A model generated the notes under the pieces. The model was not told the DNA's origin and did not search any database. It saw only the letters and a program-made list of their open reading frames with translations. A program made the position numbers and the translations under genes. A DNA stretch of 43,168 bases from Candidatus Sulfopaludibacter sp. SbA3. Lineage in GTDB: Bacteria; Pseudomonadota; Alphaproteobacteria; Caulobacterales; Hyphomonadaceae. This document shows, piece after piece, positions 16,752 through 24,785 of this stretch (position 1 is the stretch's first letter; every line of letters begins with the position of its first letter). The stretch spans positions 1 to 43,168 of the forward strand of contig CAMDAC010000025.1 of assembly GCA_945888325.1 (NCBI GenBank), given 5' to 3'.

Positions 16752-16979
16752 CTAGGGGTTGAAGATGCTGTGCCGCCCGGATAATTCCTGCACTCGTTGC
16801 TGGAGCGGGTCGTGTAGTGAAACGTCTAGTCTCGTCATAAGCAGTCGCTCGACCTGAAGCCGCAGATGACTTCTTTCGGCGAGATAGCGCCGCCTTCGAA
16901 GCGCGAATGGAACGGCAGGCAAGTTCGCTTCCTGCCGCTCCGAGTTTTCAGAGATCGATGCCCGTCGAGATTTCCAGCG
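16752..16979 (-). CDS. Doubtful small ORF overlapping the integrase 3' end
   Basis: A 75-residue frame from ATG 16979 overlaps the integrase end by 32 bp. Its part beyond the overlap reads like a real basic helical peptide (RYLAERSHLRLQVERLL) but matches nothing I recognise, and no ribosome binding site is obvious. It could be an eroded tail of a former longer gene. The remaining 16680-16751 holds only a GGCGTT/AACGCC hairpin (16687-16702) without a T-run. Confidence 0.2.
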   Translation of the reverse strand, partial: RWKSRRASISENSERQEANLPAVPFALRRRRYLAERSHLRLQVERLLMTRLDVSLHDPLQQRVQELSGRHSIFNP

Positions 16980-17592
16980 CATCGTCAACGTCAACGCCCA
17001 GGTACCTGACTGTGCTCTCAAGCTTCGTGTGTCCGAGCAGGAGCTGGACAGCCCTCAGATTGCCAGTCTTGCGATAAATGAGGGCGGCCTTGGTGCGCCT
17101 GAGCGAGTGCGTGCCATAAGTTGCAGGGTTCAGCCCGATCGATGCTACCCAGCCCTGAACGATGCGGGCGTATTGCCGGGTCGAGAGATGAGGCGACGCT
17201 TCCAGCCGGCTCTGGAAGAGATAATCATCCGCACCCGGCATGCGGCCGCCGAAAAGCGCAGTGAGTGATCGTCGGGTGTTTTCTGTGATCTCGAACTGAA
17301 CGGGCCTGCCGGTCTTCTTCTGGATGATCACGCCGCGCGACTTCACATGTCCGCCCGCCGCCACGTCCCCAACTTTCAGCCGGACGAGGTCGCAGCCCCG
17401 GAGCTTGCTGTCGATCGCAAGGTTGAAGAGGACGAGATTTCTGACGTCGCCTTCAAGCTCAAGCCGGGTCCGGATGGACCAGACCTCCTTCATCTTCAGA
17501 GCTGGCTTCTGACCGGTCAGTTTGCCAGCCGTCAAACGGCGAGGTCCTGCTGTTCCTGAGCCAACGCCAGCCCGCTTCACTTCGTCTTGCAT
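16948..17592 (-). CDS. Short stand-alone tyrosine recombinase/integrase
   Basis: The protein has 214 residues from ATG 17592, preceded by a strong AGGAGG. The catalytic set is visible: Arg in DSKLRGCDLVRL, a Lys after IIQKKTGRPV, H-x-x-R in THSLRRT, GHTKLESTVRYL containing the second His, and Tyr in VRYLGVD. The usual N-terminal core-binding domain is reduced to about 40 residues, as in the compact integrases common on alphaproteobacterial chromosomes and plasmids. No adjacent tRNA, att-like repeat or cargo island is visible, so it seems not to be the integrase of a current element here. Confidence 0.88.
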   Translation of the reverse strand: MQDEVKRAGVGSGTAGPRRLTAGKLTGQKPALKMKEVWSIRTRLELEGDVRNLVLFNLAIDSKLRGCDLVRLKVGDVAAGGHVKSRGVIIQKKTGRPVQFEITENTRRSLTALFGGRMPGADDYLFQSRLEASPHLSTRQYARIVQGWVASIGLNPATYGTHSLRRTKAALIYRKTGNLRAVQLLLGHTKLESTVRYLGVDVDDALEISTGIDL

Positions 17593-17726
17593 GATGTTCC
17601 TCCTGTTCAAGCCACTGCGCAGCGCAAGCGGCTAGACGGGAGGCATGCAAACGAGCGGCTAGAACCGGCGGTGGCTGCCGTTCAGGAAAACTTGAGGGCA
17701 GCCCGATCGTGGCCCTTAGTCGCCGC

Positions 17727-18833
17727 TCAAGCCGGCAACAGCAGCTCGGCGTTTCCGACGAAGAACCGCTCGACTGCGTCGGCGCCAAGCGGCTGGATGT
17801 CTGCAGCCATGCGCCCGATGGGATCAGTGCCGCCCTCGGGGTGTGGAAAATCTGTTGAGAATGCGTAGATCTCGGGCATCCCGTACCGCTCGATCTGACG
17901 TGCAGTTTTCTCCCAATAGAAAGGCGTCACGCGGATCTGGTCGACAAAGATCTCTGACGGTTTGCGTTTCAGCGTTTCACGGACACGACGAGAAAGTGCG
18001 AGGCGGCTTTCCAGCAGGTCGACGAACGGCCCGACCCAAGTGGAGCCGAGCTCGATCACGCCGACGCGCAGTCCCGGATGCCGGTCAAAAACGCCGCCAA
18101 AAATCATACTCGTCAGATAATTCTGCGGCGACATGTGCATGGTTGCGAGCATGTGCGGCCCGACGGGCTCACCCGTGGAGAATGTGCCCGGTCGCAGCAG
18201 TTCGGTATCTTGCCATGCGTTCGATGCAAAGAAGCCGCCCTGGCCTCCGATATGAAATGTAACCGGCACCCGGGCTTCGGCAAGCAATGCCCAAAGCGGA
18301 TCGACCTCCGGCGCAGCCGGGGAATAACCACCGGGCGCTACGCCGTCCTGAATGAAGATCGCGCGGGCGCCGCCTTCAATAACGCGTTCCGCTTCGGCGA
18401 TCGCGCCTTCGATAGTGGTCAGGTTCAAAAGCGCCGTTGGGCGCAGGCGGCCGTTGCCGGCCTTGGTCCATCTCAGAACCGTGTCGTTGTATTCGCGGAG
18501 CACTTTGCCCGCACCGGGATGATCGGACCAGGCAGGCAGCGCTAAAACCACCTGAGGAAAGATCAACTGGCGTTCGATGCCCATAATGTCCATCGTCGCA
18601 AGGCGGCCCTCGGGTGTGGTTGCCCCCGGCGCGGCCGAGCCCTTCTTGTTCCAGGCTGTCTCGACCGAAAGCTCTGGTTCAACGACATCATCAAAAAACG
18701 GGTTCCCGATGAACTGTTTTCCGAACTGCGCCGTCGAGTGGCCAAAGACCTCACCCCAAAGCGAAGCAGGCACCTGAAGGTGGGCATCAAGATCAATTAT
18801 GCGGCCATGGACGGCGGGGATTTGTGTGCTCAT
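17727..18833 (-). CDS. Amidohydrolase-2 family hydrolase/decarboxylase (ACMSD-like)
   Basis: The protein has 368 residues from ATG 18833; a TTG-started extension to 18863 is unlikely. IIDLDAHLQVP replaces the usual D-x-H metal pair with D-A-H; VTFHIGGQGGF supplies the strand 5 His, and YAFSTDFPHPEG the final Asp. VGVIELGSTWVGPFVDLLE is typical of this branch, which includes aminocarboxymuconate-semialdehyde and related decarboxylases. The substrate is unknown, perhaps an aromatic or carboxylate carried by the divergent transporter. A clear ribosome binding site is missing. Confidence 0.85.
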   Translation of the reverse strand: MSTQIPAVHGRIIDLDAHLQVPASLWGEVFGHSTAQFGKQFIGNPFFDDVVEPELSVETAWNKKGSAAPGATTPEGRLATMDIMGIERQLIFPQVVLALPAWSDHPGAGKVLREYNDTVLRWTKAGNGRLRPTALLNLTTIEGAIAEAERVIEGGARAIFIQDGVAPGGYSPAAPEVDPLWALLAEARVPVTFHIGGQGGFFASNAWQDTELLRPGTFSTGEPVGPHMLATMHMSPQNYLTSMIFGGVFDRHPGLRVGVIELGSTWVGPFVDLLESRLALSRRVRETLKRKPSEIFVDQIRVTPFYWEKTARQIERYGMPEIYAFSTDFPHPEGGTDPIGRMAADIQPLGADAVERFFVGNAELLLPA

Positions 18834-19105
18834 ATCCGAATACTGGTTGAAAAGCCCGGCCAAGTCTACAACGCGTGAGGCACGCGAAACGGATTTGATT
18901 GCGGTTCAAATTCGTCGGTGTCGTAGGTCGCCGTCCGCGCGCAGCTTTCTCATTTCGACGACCAAGCTGCAGAGGTTTGAAACCAATCGGCCGCGATCAG
19001 CTCAGGCGTGTCTCTGGACTTCGCCTGAACGACAGGCTTGATTGAACCGCGGTTGCCTTTGGTTCGGAAGGCCAGACCAACAAGCTTCTCAGTGTATTGG
19101 GTGCC

Positions 19106-20473
19106 GTGATCAGCCTGAGTGATAAAGAAGGCGGCCGAGCTCCGCTCGGAGCGTGGCGCCTCGCGGCCTTTGCCCTGCCGTGCGTGCCGGTCGCTGCGAT
19201 GCTGATGCCCGTGGTGGTCTACCTGCCAAACTATTACGCCACTGACCTGGGCGTCAGCCTCGGTGCCATAGGTCTCGCCTTCGGTATCGTCCGGCTATTC
19301 GATCTGTGGCTGGATCCGACCCTTGGTTTCCTCATCGACAAGACGAACACTCGGTTTGGCAGATACAGGCCTTGGCTCGTAGCGGGTCTGCCTGTCGCTG
19401 TGCTCGCGGTCTGGATGCTGTTCATGGCCCGGCCCGGCATCGACGGCAATTACATCCTGTTTTGGCTGATCCTGGGCTTTCTGGGTCAGTCCATGGCTTC
19501 CATGGCCCATGTTGCCTGGGCAGCTCGCATTGCTCCCGAATACAGCGAGCGGACAAGGATGTTCAGCTGGTGGCAGGCATTCACCGTGTTGGGCATGCTG
19601 GTCGTGCTTGCGATGCCTCCATTGATGAGCAGCGCTTTCGGCCTCGACTATGCGTCGGGCATTCGGGCGATGGGCTGGTTCGTAGTCTTGACGCTGCCGG
19701 CGGCGATCCTTTTCGCGCTGTTTGCTGTGCGTGAGCCGCTCGCCCCGCCGAACGCCAGCCAATCAAATTGGCATCATTACCTGGCGCTCTTGCGACGGCC
19801 ATCCATTCTGAGGCTACTGGCGGCAGACATTCTGATCGGGACGGGACCAGTCATTGCCGGTACCCTGTTCTTCTTCTTTTTCGAGGCCGTCCGCGGCTGG
19901 GATCGCTCTGAAGCTGGTCTGTTGTTGTTGCTCTATTTCATCGGCGCCCTGCTTGGCGCGCCGCTATGGTCGCGGTTGGGCCGGGAGTTCGGCAAGCACC
20001 GCGCGCTGGCGGTGGCGGCCACTGCCTATTCGATCGCGCAGGCGTCGGTGTTGATTGCACCGCCTGGTTTGGTCTGGGCGGTCGTCACCATGATGCTGGC
20101 CGGCGTGCCCTATAGTGCGGGCCCCATTCTCCTGCGGGCGATGATGGCGGATCTCGGCGATGAAGAACGCCTGCACAGCGGTGTCGACCGCAGTGGGCTA
20201 CTATTTGGTTTGCTGAGCGGCGCCGTGAAGATTGGATCTGCGTTTGCGGTTTTCGCCTCGGTCACGTCTATCGAGGCCATGGGCTTCAGGGCTGATCTGG
20301 GGGGCGGCAATGACCCGCTTGCGCTGGCCGCATTGTCGGGCGTGTTTGCATTGGTGCCCGCTTTGTTAGGGCTTGCCGGCGCGGCCCTTATCTCTGGTCA
20401 TAAAATGGATAAAGCGGCGCATGATGCCATCCGCCGGCAGCTGGATGCGCGTTATGTCGTTCGGAATGAATAG
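19106..20473 (+). CDS. MFS transporter, GPH/MelB-like cation symporter type
   Basis: The protein has 455 residues from GTG 19106; a TTG at 19097 would add three residues. Twelve hydrophobic helices are readable. The loop LDPTLGFLIDKTNTRFGRYR after helix 2 is the hallmark of glycoside-pentoside-hexuronide symporters (D-P-x-x-G-x-x-x-D-x-T-x-T-x-x-G-R-x-R). Substrate unknown. It is divergent from the amidohydrolase gene; the 272-bp gap holds TTGGT and ACCAA half-sites near 19059-19080 that might be a weak operator, and part of a possible fourth dispersed-repeat copy (about 19025-19057). Confidence 0.88.
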   Translation: MISLSDKEGGRAPLGAWRLAAFALPCVPVAAMLMPVVVYLPNYYATDLGVSLGAIGLAFGIVRLFDLWLDPTLGFLIDKTNTRFGRYRPWLVAGLPVAVLAVWMLFMARPGIDGNYILFWLILGFLGQSMASMAHVAWAARIAPEYSERTRMFSWWQAFTVLGMLVVLAMPPLMSSAFGLDYASGIRAMGWFVVLTLPAAILFALFAVREPLAPPNASQSNWHHYLALLRRPSILRLLAADILIGTGPVIAGTLFFFFFEAVRGWDRSEAGLLLLLYFIGALLGAPLWSRLGREFGKHRALAVAATAYSIAQASVLIAPPGLVWAVVTMMLAGVPYSAGPILLRAMMADLGDEERLHSGVDRSGLLFGLLSGAVKIGSAFAVFASVTSIEAMGFRADLGGGNDPLALAALSGVFALVPALLGLAGAALISGHKMDKAAHDAIRRQLDARYVVRNE

Positions 20474-20649
20474 CGACGTGATGATGGCTCGGCACCAGAG
20501 CTCGGACCCTGCCGGTTCTCCGTTCGAAAAGAGCGTAATCTGAAGTTGATCAACGTCGCGTTCCGGCGAACTGCCGCCGAATCCGCAAGCTGCCGGAGAA
20601 TGGCTGGAATGAAGCTTACAAGCCTCATGGAACACGGACAACGGACGAC

Positions 20650-20937
20650 TTACGCTACGGTTACAGAGAGACGAAGGCCCATGGCACGCAGGACGCCGAT
20701 GAGTGTCGCAAGCCTCGGATTACCAGCGTCGCTGAGGGTTCGATAAAGCGTTTCTCTTGAGAGGCCGCTTTCTTTTGCTATTGTCGACATACCTTGAGAG
20801 CGAGCTACTACACCAAGCGCTTCAGCTATTTCGTTGGCGTCGCCATCCAACAGCACGGCGTCGAGATAATGAACTGCATCTTCCGCGGTTTTAATGTGAT
20901 CCGCCACATCGAAGGGGGAGAACTTAGCTTTCGTCAT
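20650..20937 (-). CDS. HigA-like antidote (putative addiction-module antidote)
   Basis: The protein has 95 residues from ATG 20937, overlapping the toxin stop by ATGA. AKFSPFDVADHIKTAEDAVHYLDAVL is the characteristic N-terminus of the HigA-related antidote family; MSTIAKESGLSRETLYRTLS (about 50-69) is a helix-turn-helix. It neutralises the RelE-type toxin encoded immediately upstream and should repress the shared promoter. Toxin-first order is the norm for this family. Confidence 0.9.
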   Translation of the reverse strand: MTKAKFSPFDVADHIKTAEDAVHYLDAVLLDGDANEIAEALGVVARSQGMSTIAKESGLSRETLYRTLSDAGNPRLATLIGVLRAMGLRLSVTVA

Positions 20938-21239
20938 CGGTCTTGTTCCTTCCATTCGTCCCACAGCTTCTTCGCTGCCCTAATGTCCCTGTCCTGGCTG
21001 GACTTGTCGCCACCGCCGAGAATAATCACCAACTCCTCGCCCCGTTGCCCGAAATACACACGGTAACCTGGTCCGAAATCAATCTTCAGTTCACTCACAC
21101 CTTCGCCGACGGGCGCGACCCTTCCGGGATTACCACGTTCCAAACGGGCGAGCCGGCGCAGCACTTGTGCGGCTCCGGCGCGGTCGCGCAGATTGTCGAT
21201 CCACTCCTCGAACACGTCGGACTTGAGTATTGTCGGCAT
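20934..21239 (-). CDS. RelE/ParE-superfamily killer protein (HigB-like)
   Basis: The protein has 101 residues. FEEWIDNLRDRAGAAQVLRR, then ELKIDFGPGYRVYFGQRG and LVIILGGGDKSSQDRDIRAA are the standard blocks of the addiction-module killer family. Predicted ribosome-dependent mRNA interferase. No Shine-Dalgarno precedes ATG 21239; the promoter places the transcript start at the ATG, so translation is probably leaderless. Confidence 0.92.
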   Translation of the reverse strand: MPTILKSDVFEEWIDNLRDRAGAAQVLRRLARLERGNPGRVAPVGEGVSELKIDFGPGYRVYFGQRGEELVIILGGGDKSSQDRDIRAAKKLWDEWKEQDR

Positions 21240-21272
21240 AAAGAATTGTAGCCTATTGGCTACAATTGTAAA
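21240..21272 (-). promoter_or_regulatory. Leaderless toxin-antitoxin promoter with perfect operator dyad
   Basis: On the reverse strand: -35 TTTACA (21272-21267), 16-nt spacer, -10 TACAAT (21250-21245), then TCTTT and the ATG. A perfect 10-bp inverted repeat AATTGTAGCC / GGCTACAATT with loop TATT (21244-21267) spans spacer and -10. This is the same architecture as the second vapBC promoter, with an unrelated operator sequence. Confidence 0.65.
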
Positions 21273-21290
21273 GAGCTTTTGGGAGAAAGT

Positions 21291-21358
21291 CGCCTTTCGG
21301 CGAAGTCCGGCCTGGCGCAGATGAGGCGGCCGGACGACATGATTGGATCGCTCTAGCC
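21291..21358 (+). repeat. Dispersed degenerate repeat, copy C
   Basis: CGGCGAAGTCCGGCCTGGCG, then GATGAGGCGGCCGGACGAC, then GATTGGATCGCTCTAGCC align with copies A and B in order and spacing. It begins about 50 bp upstream of the killer-protein gene, as copies A and B lie next to the two vapBC modules. Confidence 0.55.
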
Positions 21359-21493
21359 GGATCGCGGCGTCATCTCAGGACATAAGGGTTGAGGTCTCCC
21401 TGAGCGATGGACGTGAAGATGGACATAGAATCCCTGACCCTGTTCAGAGCGTGACACCCAAGGTATTCAACGACTGATCAGCGGGAGGTGTCG

Positions 21494-21877
21494 ATGCCGT
21501 ATACTGAAACGATTGGGGCCTTCGCGATCGTGCCCAGCAACGATCTCGCCTCTGCCATTCCATTTTGGGAACGATTGGGATTCTCGCGCATGGGCGGCGA
21601 AGATCAGTACGTCATCATTGAAGGCTGGGGCTGCGAAGTTCACCTGACGCAGGCGGGCGGCGGCGCCTGGCGTGTTCCGGCCGAGAACAATCCGTTCGGT
21701 GTTTTCATTCGCACCCCGCAGGTCGAAGAGCTCGCGGCCCGTGTTGATGACCTCGTGATCCGCCCGGGGGGCGTGCTGCGCCATCGCGAATGGGGCATGT
21801 ACGAGGTCGGCATTGCCGGGCCGGACAACCTCCTGGTCCGGATCGGATGGCCTTCCTCGCTCATCAAAGGCGGCTAA
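21494..21877 (+). CDS. Glyoxalase/bleomycin-resistance fold (VOC) protein
   Basis: The protein has 127 residues from ATG 21494; GGGAGG lies 5 nt upstream, so the in-frame GTG at 21488 is not used. The paired beta-alpha-beta-beta-beta modules are visible: FAIVPSNDLASAIPFWERLG, then YVIIEGWGCEVHLTQ, and GGVLRHREWGMYEVGIAGPD with terminal NLLVRIGW. The sequence resembles bleomycin-binding-protein-like members (E-W-G-M-x-E metal/ligand strand). Actual ligand unknown; antibiotic sequestration or a lyase activity are both possible. Confidence 0.85.
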   Translation: MPYTETIGAFAIVPSNDLASAIPFWERLGFSRMGGEDQYVIIEGWGCEVHLTQAGGGAWRVPAENNPFGVFIRTPQVEELAARVDDLVIRPGGVLRHREWGMYEVGIAGPDNLLVRIGWPSSLIKGG

Positions 21878-21995
21878 GCTGACCGCGGCGTCTCACCGCT
21901 GCTGAAAGGGCAAGATGCTACCTCGCGCCCGAAAAGGGACGAGGGCCTGTTGATGATGTTCTGCGCAAGGACCGGGAACAGCAGGCCAGAAAGCA

Positions 21996-23192
21996 TCAGG
22001 GCGTGACGGAAAGGTTCACTGGACCCGCCACCAGACGCTCGTCGTTGAATGCGGCCACAACATAGTCGCCAGGCGGCAGGATAAGAGGAATGGTGTCTTC
22101 GCCCGGCTGCAACAACAGGCGGTCGATAGGTACCACTTCATCACCGTCACCTGCGCGGCGGGCCTCGATGATCGCAAGCCCCTCTGCCGGACGCAGGGAA
22201 TCCGGCACAGCAATGTCCTGCGTGCCTACGCCGCGCCGATAGTCCGGACGGTTGGCCGTGAACACAAACTCCGGAAACTGTACCGCCACATCCATGCCGG
22301 ACCATTCCATGACCGGGCGATCTTCCAGATTCGCCGTCAACAGAGGCTCGCTGTCGCCGGCCGCACAGGCCGTGAGATCGATCGTGAGCGGATCAATCCC
22401 GGTTTTCTGCTTCAGCCGTGCAGCCATCATGGCAATCTCACCAAGGCTGAATTCCTCAGCGTGCCCATAGCCGACATGGATCACCACGCGGGTTTTAGGC
22501 GCTTCGCCCAATACCGCATCAATCAGGTTCTGCGCCTGCGCTTCCTCACGGACCGCAACCATCTCCCAGATGGACGCGCCCTCATCTGTCAGCGCCTGAT
22601 CTTCCCTCTGCTCGTACGCAACCAGAACCATGCCGGACGCACGGATATCTTCCAGCATCCGAGCAAACACCGGATCCTGAGTATACCAACCCTGCCCCGC
22701 CTTGGCCGGACCTTCAGCCTGCTACGCGCCTTCTACGCTCAATGTCTCGGCGGCATAATGCGTGAAGCCCTCGGCGCGCAGCATGCCGACAACTTCGTCG
22801 ATGAAAGCGCGGTGGCGTGGCCGGGAATGGCTCTCATTGATGATGACCAGCGTATGGTCTTTCGCCAGATCCCGGATTCCGGCCAGCGCCGAACGCCCTC
22901 CTTTGGAACCGTCTCTTTTCTGGTGCCAGGAATCCTCTGGAGGGATCAACGCCATCAGGTCATCCCGGCCCAGCATGGTCACCGCCTGATCATACCCGCT
23001 CCCGAACCCTCGCGCGCCCGGGTCCGCGAGAAACGTCTCGGCGTGCGAGTAGAGGAACTCACGCGCCTCCTGCATCTTCTCGGAAATGAGGTACTCAGCA
23101 GCCGGGCTTTCGCCCACCTCCGGCATAACGCTGGAAGACGGTGCGCACGCGCTCAGGGACAAAGAGCCTGCCACAAACAGAAACCGGAACAC
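21996..23192 (-). pseudogene. Lipoprotein gene interrupted by an in-frame amber codon (ChaN-like features)
   Basis: From GTG 23192 (GGGAG upstream) a lipoprotein signal ends SLSLSAC. The frame runs to TAG at 22722-22724 and continues open in the same frame for another 242 codons to 21996, so the intact protein would be about 398 residues. Conserved-looking blocks lie on both sides: LVIINESHSRPRHRAFIDEV and HYAAETL before the stop, VVIHVGYGHAEEFSLGEIA after it. The H-S-R-P-x-H-R and G-Y-G-H pattern recalls heme-binding ChaN/erythromycin-esterase-like folds (weak). A single C-to-T change (CAG to TAG) explains the break; a sequencing error or natural readthrough cannot be excluded. Confidence 0.7.
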
Positions 23193-23255
23193 GCCGCCTA
23201 CTCCCGCAAGTTGCCACTCGCGGAGCCTAGGCATGCCCTGCCGAAATGTAAAACC

Positions 23256-24632
23256 CTACCCCGCCTTGCGGGCGTCCGTGCCGCCGGCTTCCACCGCCTG
23301 CAGCTTCTCTGCCACGAGGAAGGCGAGCTCCAGCGCCTGTTCGCCGTTGAGGCGGGGGTCGCAGTGGGTGTGGTAGCGGCTTGAGAGATCTTCTTCCGAA
23401 ATCGCCTGCGCGCCGCCGATGCATTCGGTGACGTTCTGGCCGGTCATCTCGAAATGGACCCCGCCCGGATAGCAACCTTCCGCCGGCAGGATGTCGATGA
23501 ACTGGCGCACTTCGCTGAGCACGCGGTCCACGGGCCGCGTCTTGAAGCCGGTGCCGGTTTTCAGCGTGTTGCCGTGCATCGGGTCGCACGACCAGACGAC
23601 CGTGCGGCCGGATTTCTTCACGGCGCGCGCCAAGGGCGGCAGGCCTTTCGCGACGCCTTCGGAGCCGAAGCGCGAGATCAGCGTGATGCGGCCGGGTTCA
23701 TCCGCCGGGTTCAGCGTCTCGATCAGGCGGATCAATTCGTCCGTACCCATACCAGGTCCGCACTTGATGCCGATCGGGTTCTTGATGCCCTTGCAGAAGT
23801 TGACGTGCGCATGGTCGATCTGGCGCGTGCGGTGGCCGATCCACAGCATGTGGGCGGAGGTGTCGTACCAGTCGCCGCTGGTGGAATCGATCCGCGTCAT
23901 CGCTTCTTCATAGCCAAGCAGCAGCGCTTCGTGGCTCGTGTAGAACTCCACCTGCGCCATCTGCGGCACGGTCTCGGCATTGAGGCCGACCGCCTGCATG
24001 AAGCGCAGCGAGGCCGAAATCTGGTCCGCCAGTTTCTGGTAGCGCTCGCCCTGCGGGGAACGATCGACGAAGCCGAGCATCCAGCGCTGCACGTTCGCAA
24101 GGCTTGCATAGCCGCCCTGGCTGAAGGCGCGCAGCAGGTTCAGCGTTGCCGCCGACTGCGAATAGGCCTGCACCAGGCGCTCCGGATCCGGCGTGCGGCT
24201 TTCCGGCGTGAATTCCATGCCGTTGATATTGTCGCCCTTGTAGGAGGACAGCGTCACGCCGTTCTGCGTTTCGGTCTCTTCCGAGCGCGGCTTGCCGAAC
24301 TGGCCGGCGATGCGGCCGACCTTCACCACCGGCTTGGCTGCCGCAAAGGTGAGCACGACGGCCATCTGCAGGATCACGCGGAACGTGTCGCGGATGTTGT
24401 CCGGATGGAATTCCTTGAAGCTTTCGGCGCAGTCCCCGCCCTGCAGCAGGAAGGCATTACCGGCCGCAACTTCGGCCAGGCGCTGCTTCAGGCGCCGCGC
24501 TTCGCCCGCAAAAACCAGCGGCGGATAGCTCCTGAGGCGGTTTTCGACAGCCGCCAGCGCGCCCGCGTCAGGATAGTCCTGCGGGATGTGCAGCGCGGGC
24601 AGTTTGCGCCAGTCAGAGGGGTTCCAGGTCAT
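23256..24632 (-). CDS. 3-deoxy-7-phosphoheptulonate (DAHP) synthase, class II
   Basis: The protein has 458 residues from ATG 24632 (GGAG 11 nt upstream); a GTG at 24668 would add 12 residues. It condenses phosphoenolpyruvate and erythrose 4-phosphate, the first step of the shikimate pathway. Class II marks: [31 protein letters not shown] (about 63-73, metal Cys), [44 protein letters not shown] and [15 protein letters not shown]. The enzyme is cytoplasmic and monocistronic here, with its own promoter region shared with the divergent TIR-ParA gene. Confidence 0.96.
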   Translation of the reverse strand: MTWNPSDWRKLPALHIPQDYPDAGALAAVENRLRSYPPLVFAGEARRLKQRLAEVAAGNAFLLQGGDCAESFKEFHPDNIRDTFRVILQMAVVLTFAAAKPVVKVGRIAGQFGKPRSEETETQNGVTLSSYKGDNINGMEFTPESRTPDPERLVQAYSQSAATLNLLRAFSQGGYASLANVQRWMLGFVDRSPQGERYQKLADQISASLRFMQAVGLNAETVPQMAQVEFYTSHEALLLGYEEAMTRIDSTSGDWYDTSAHMLWIGHRTRQIDHAHVNFCKGIKNPIGIKCGPGMGTDELIRLIETLNPADEPGRITLISRFGSEGVAKGLPPLARAVKKSGRTVVWSCDPMHGNTLKTGTGFKTRPVDRVLSEVRQFIDILPAEGCYPGGVHFEMTGQNVTECIGGAQAISEEDLSSRYHTHCDPRLNGEQALELAFLVAEKLQAVEAGGTDARKAG

Positions 24633-24785
24633 TGCAGGGGCGCTCCAGTTCTGCGGGGCATAAATCACATGGCGGCAGGATGCTCAAGTTTCACGATAAT
24701 TTCACAGCAGTAAGGTGGCCGATACGGGGTGCCTGGGGCTAAAAGGCCTTGGGGAATCAAGGGTTCAAGACGGGGTCCGCTGCGC

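Noticed and set aside
22722..22724. Amber codon as a pyrrolysine or selenocysteine-like recoding site
   Set aside because: There is no recoding machinery or recoding stem-loop in view, and the simplest cause is one CAG-to-TAG change.
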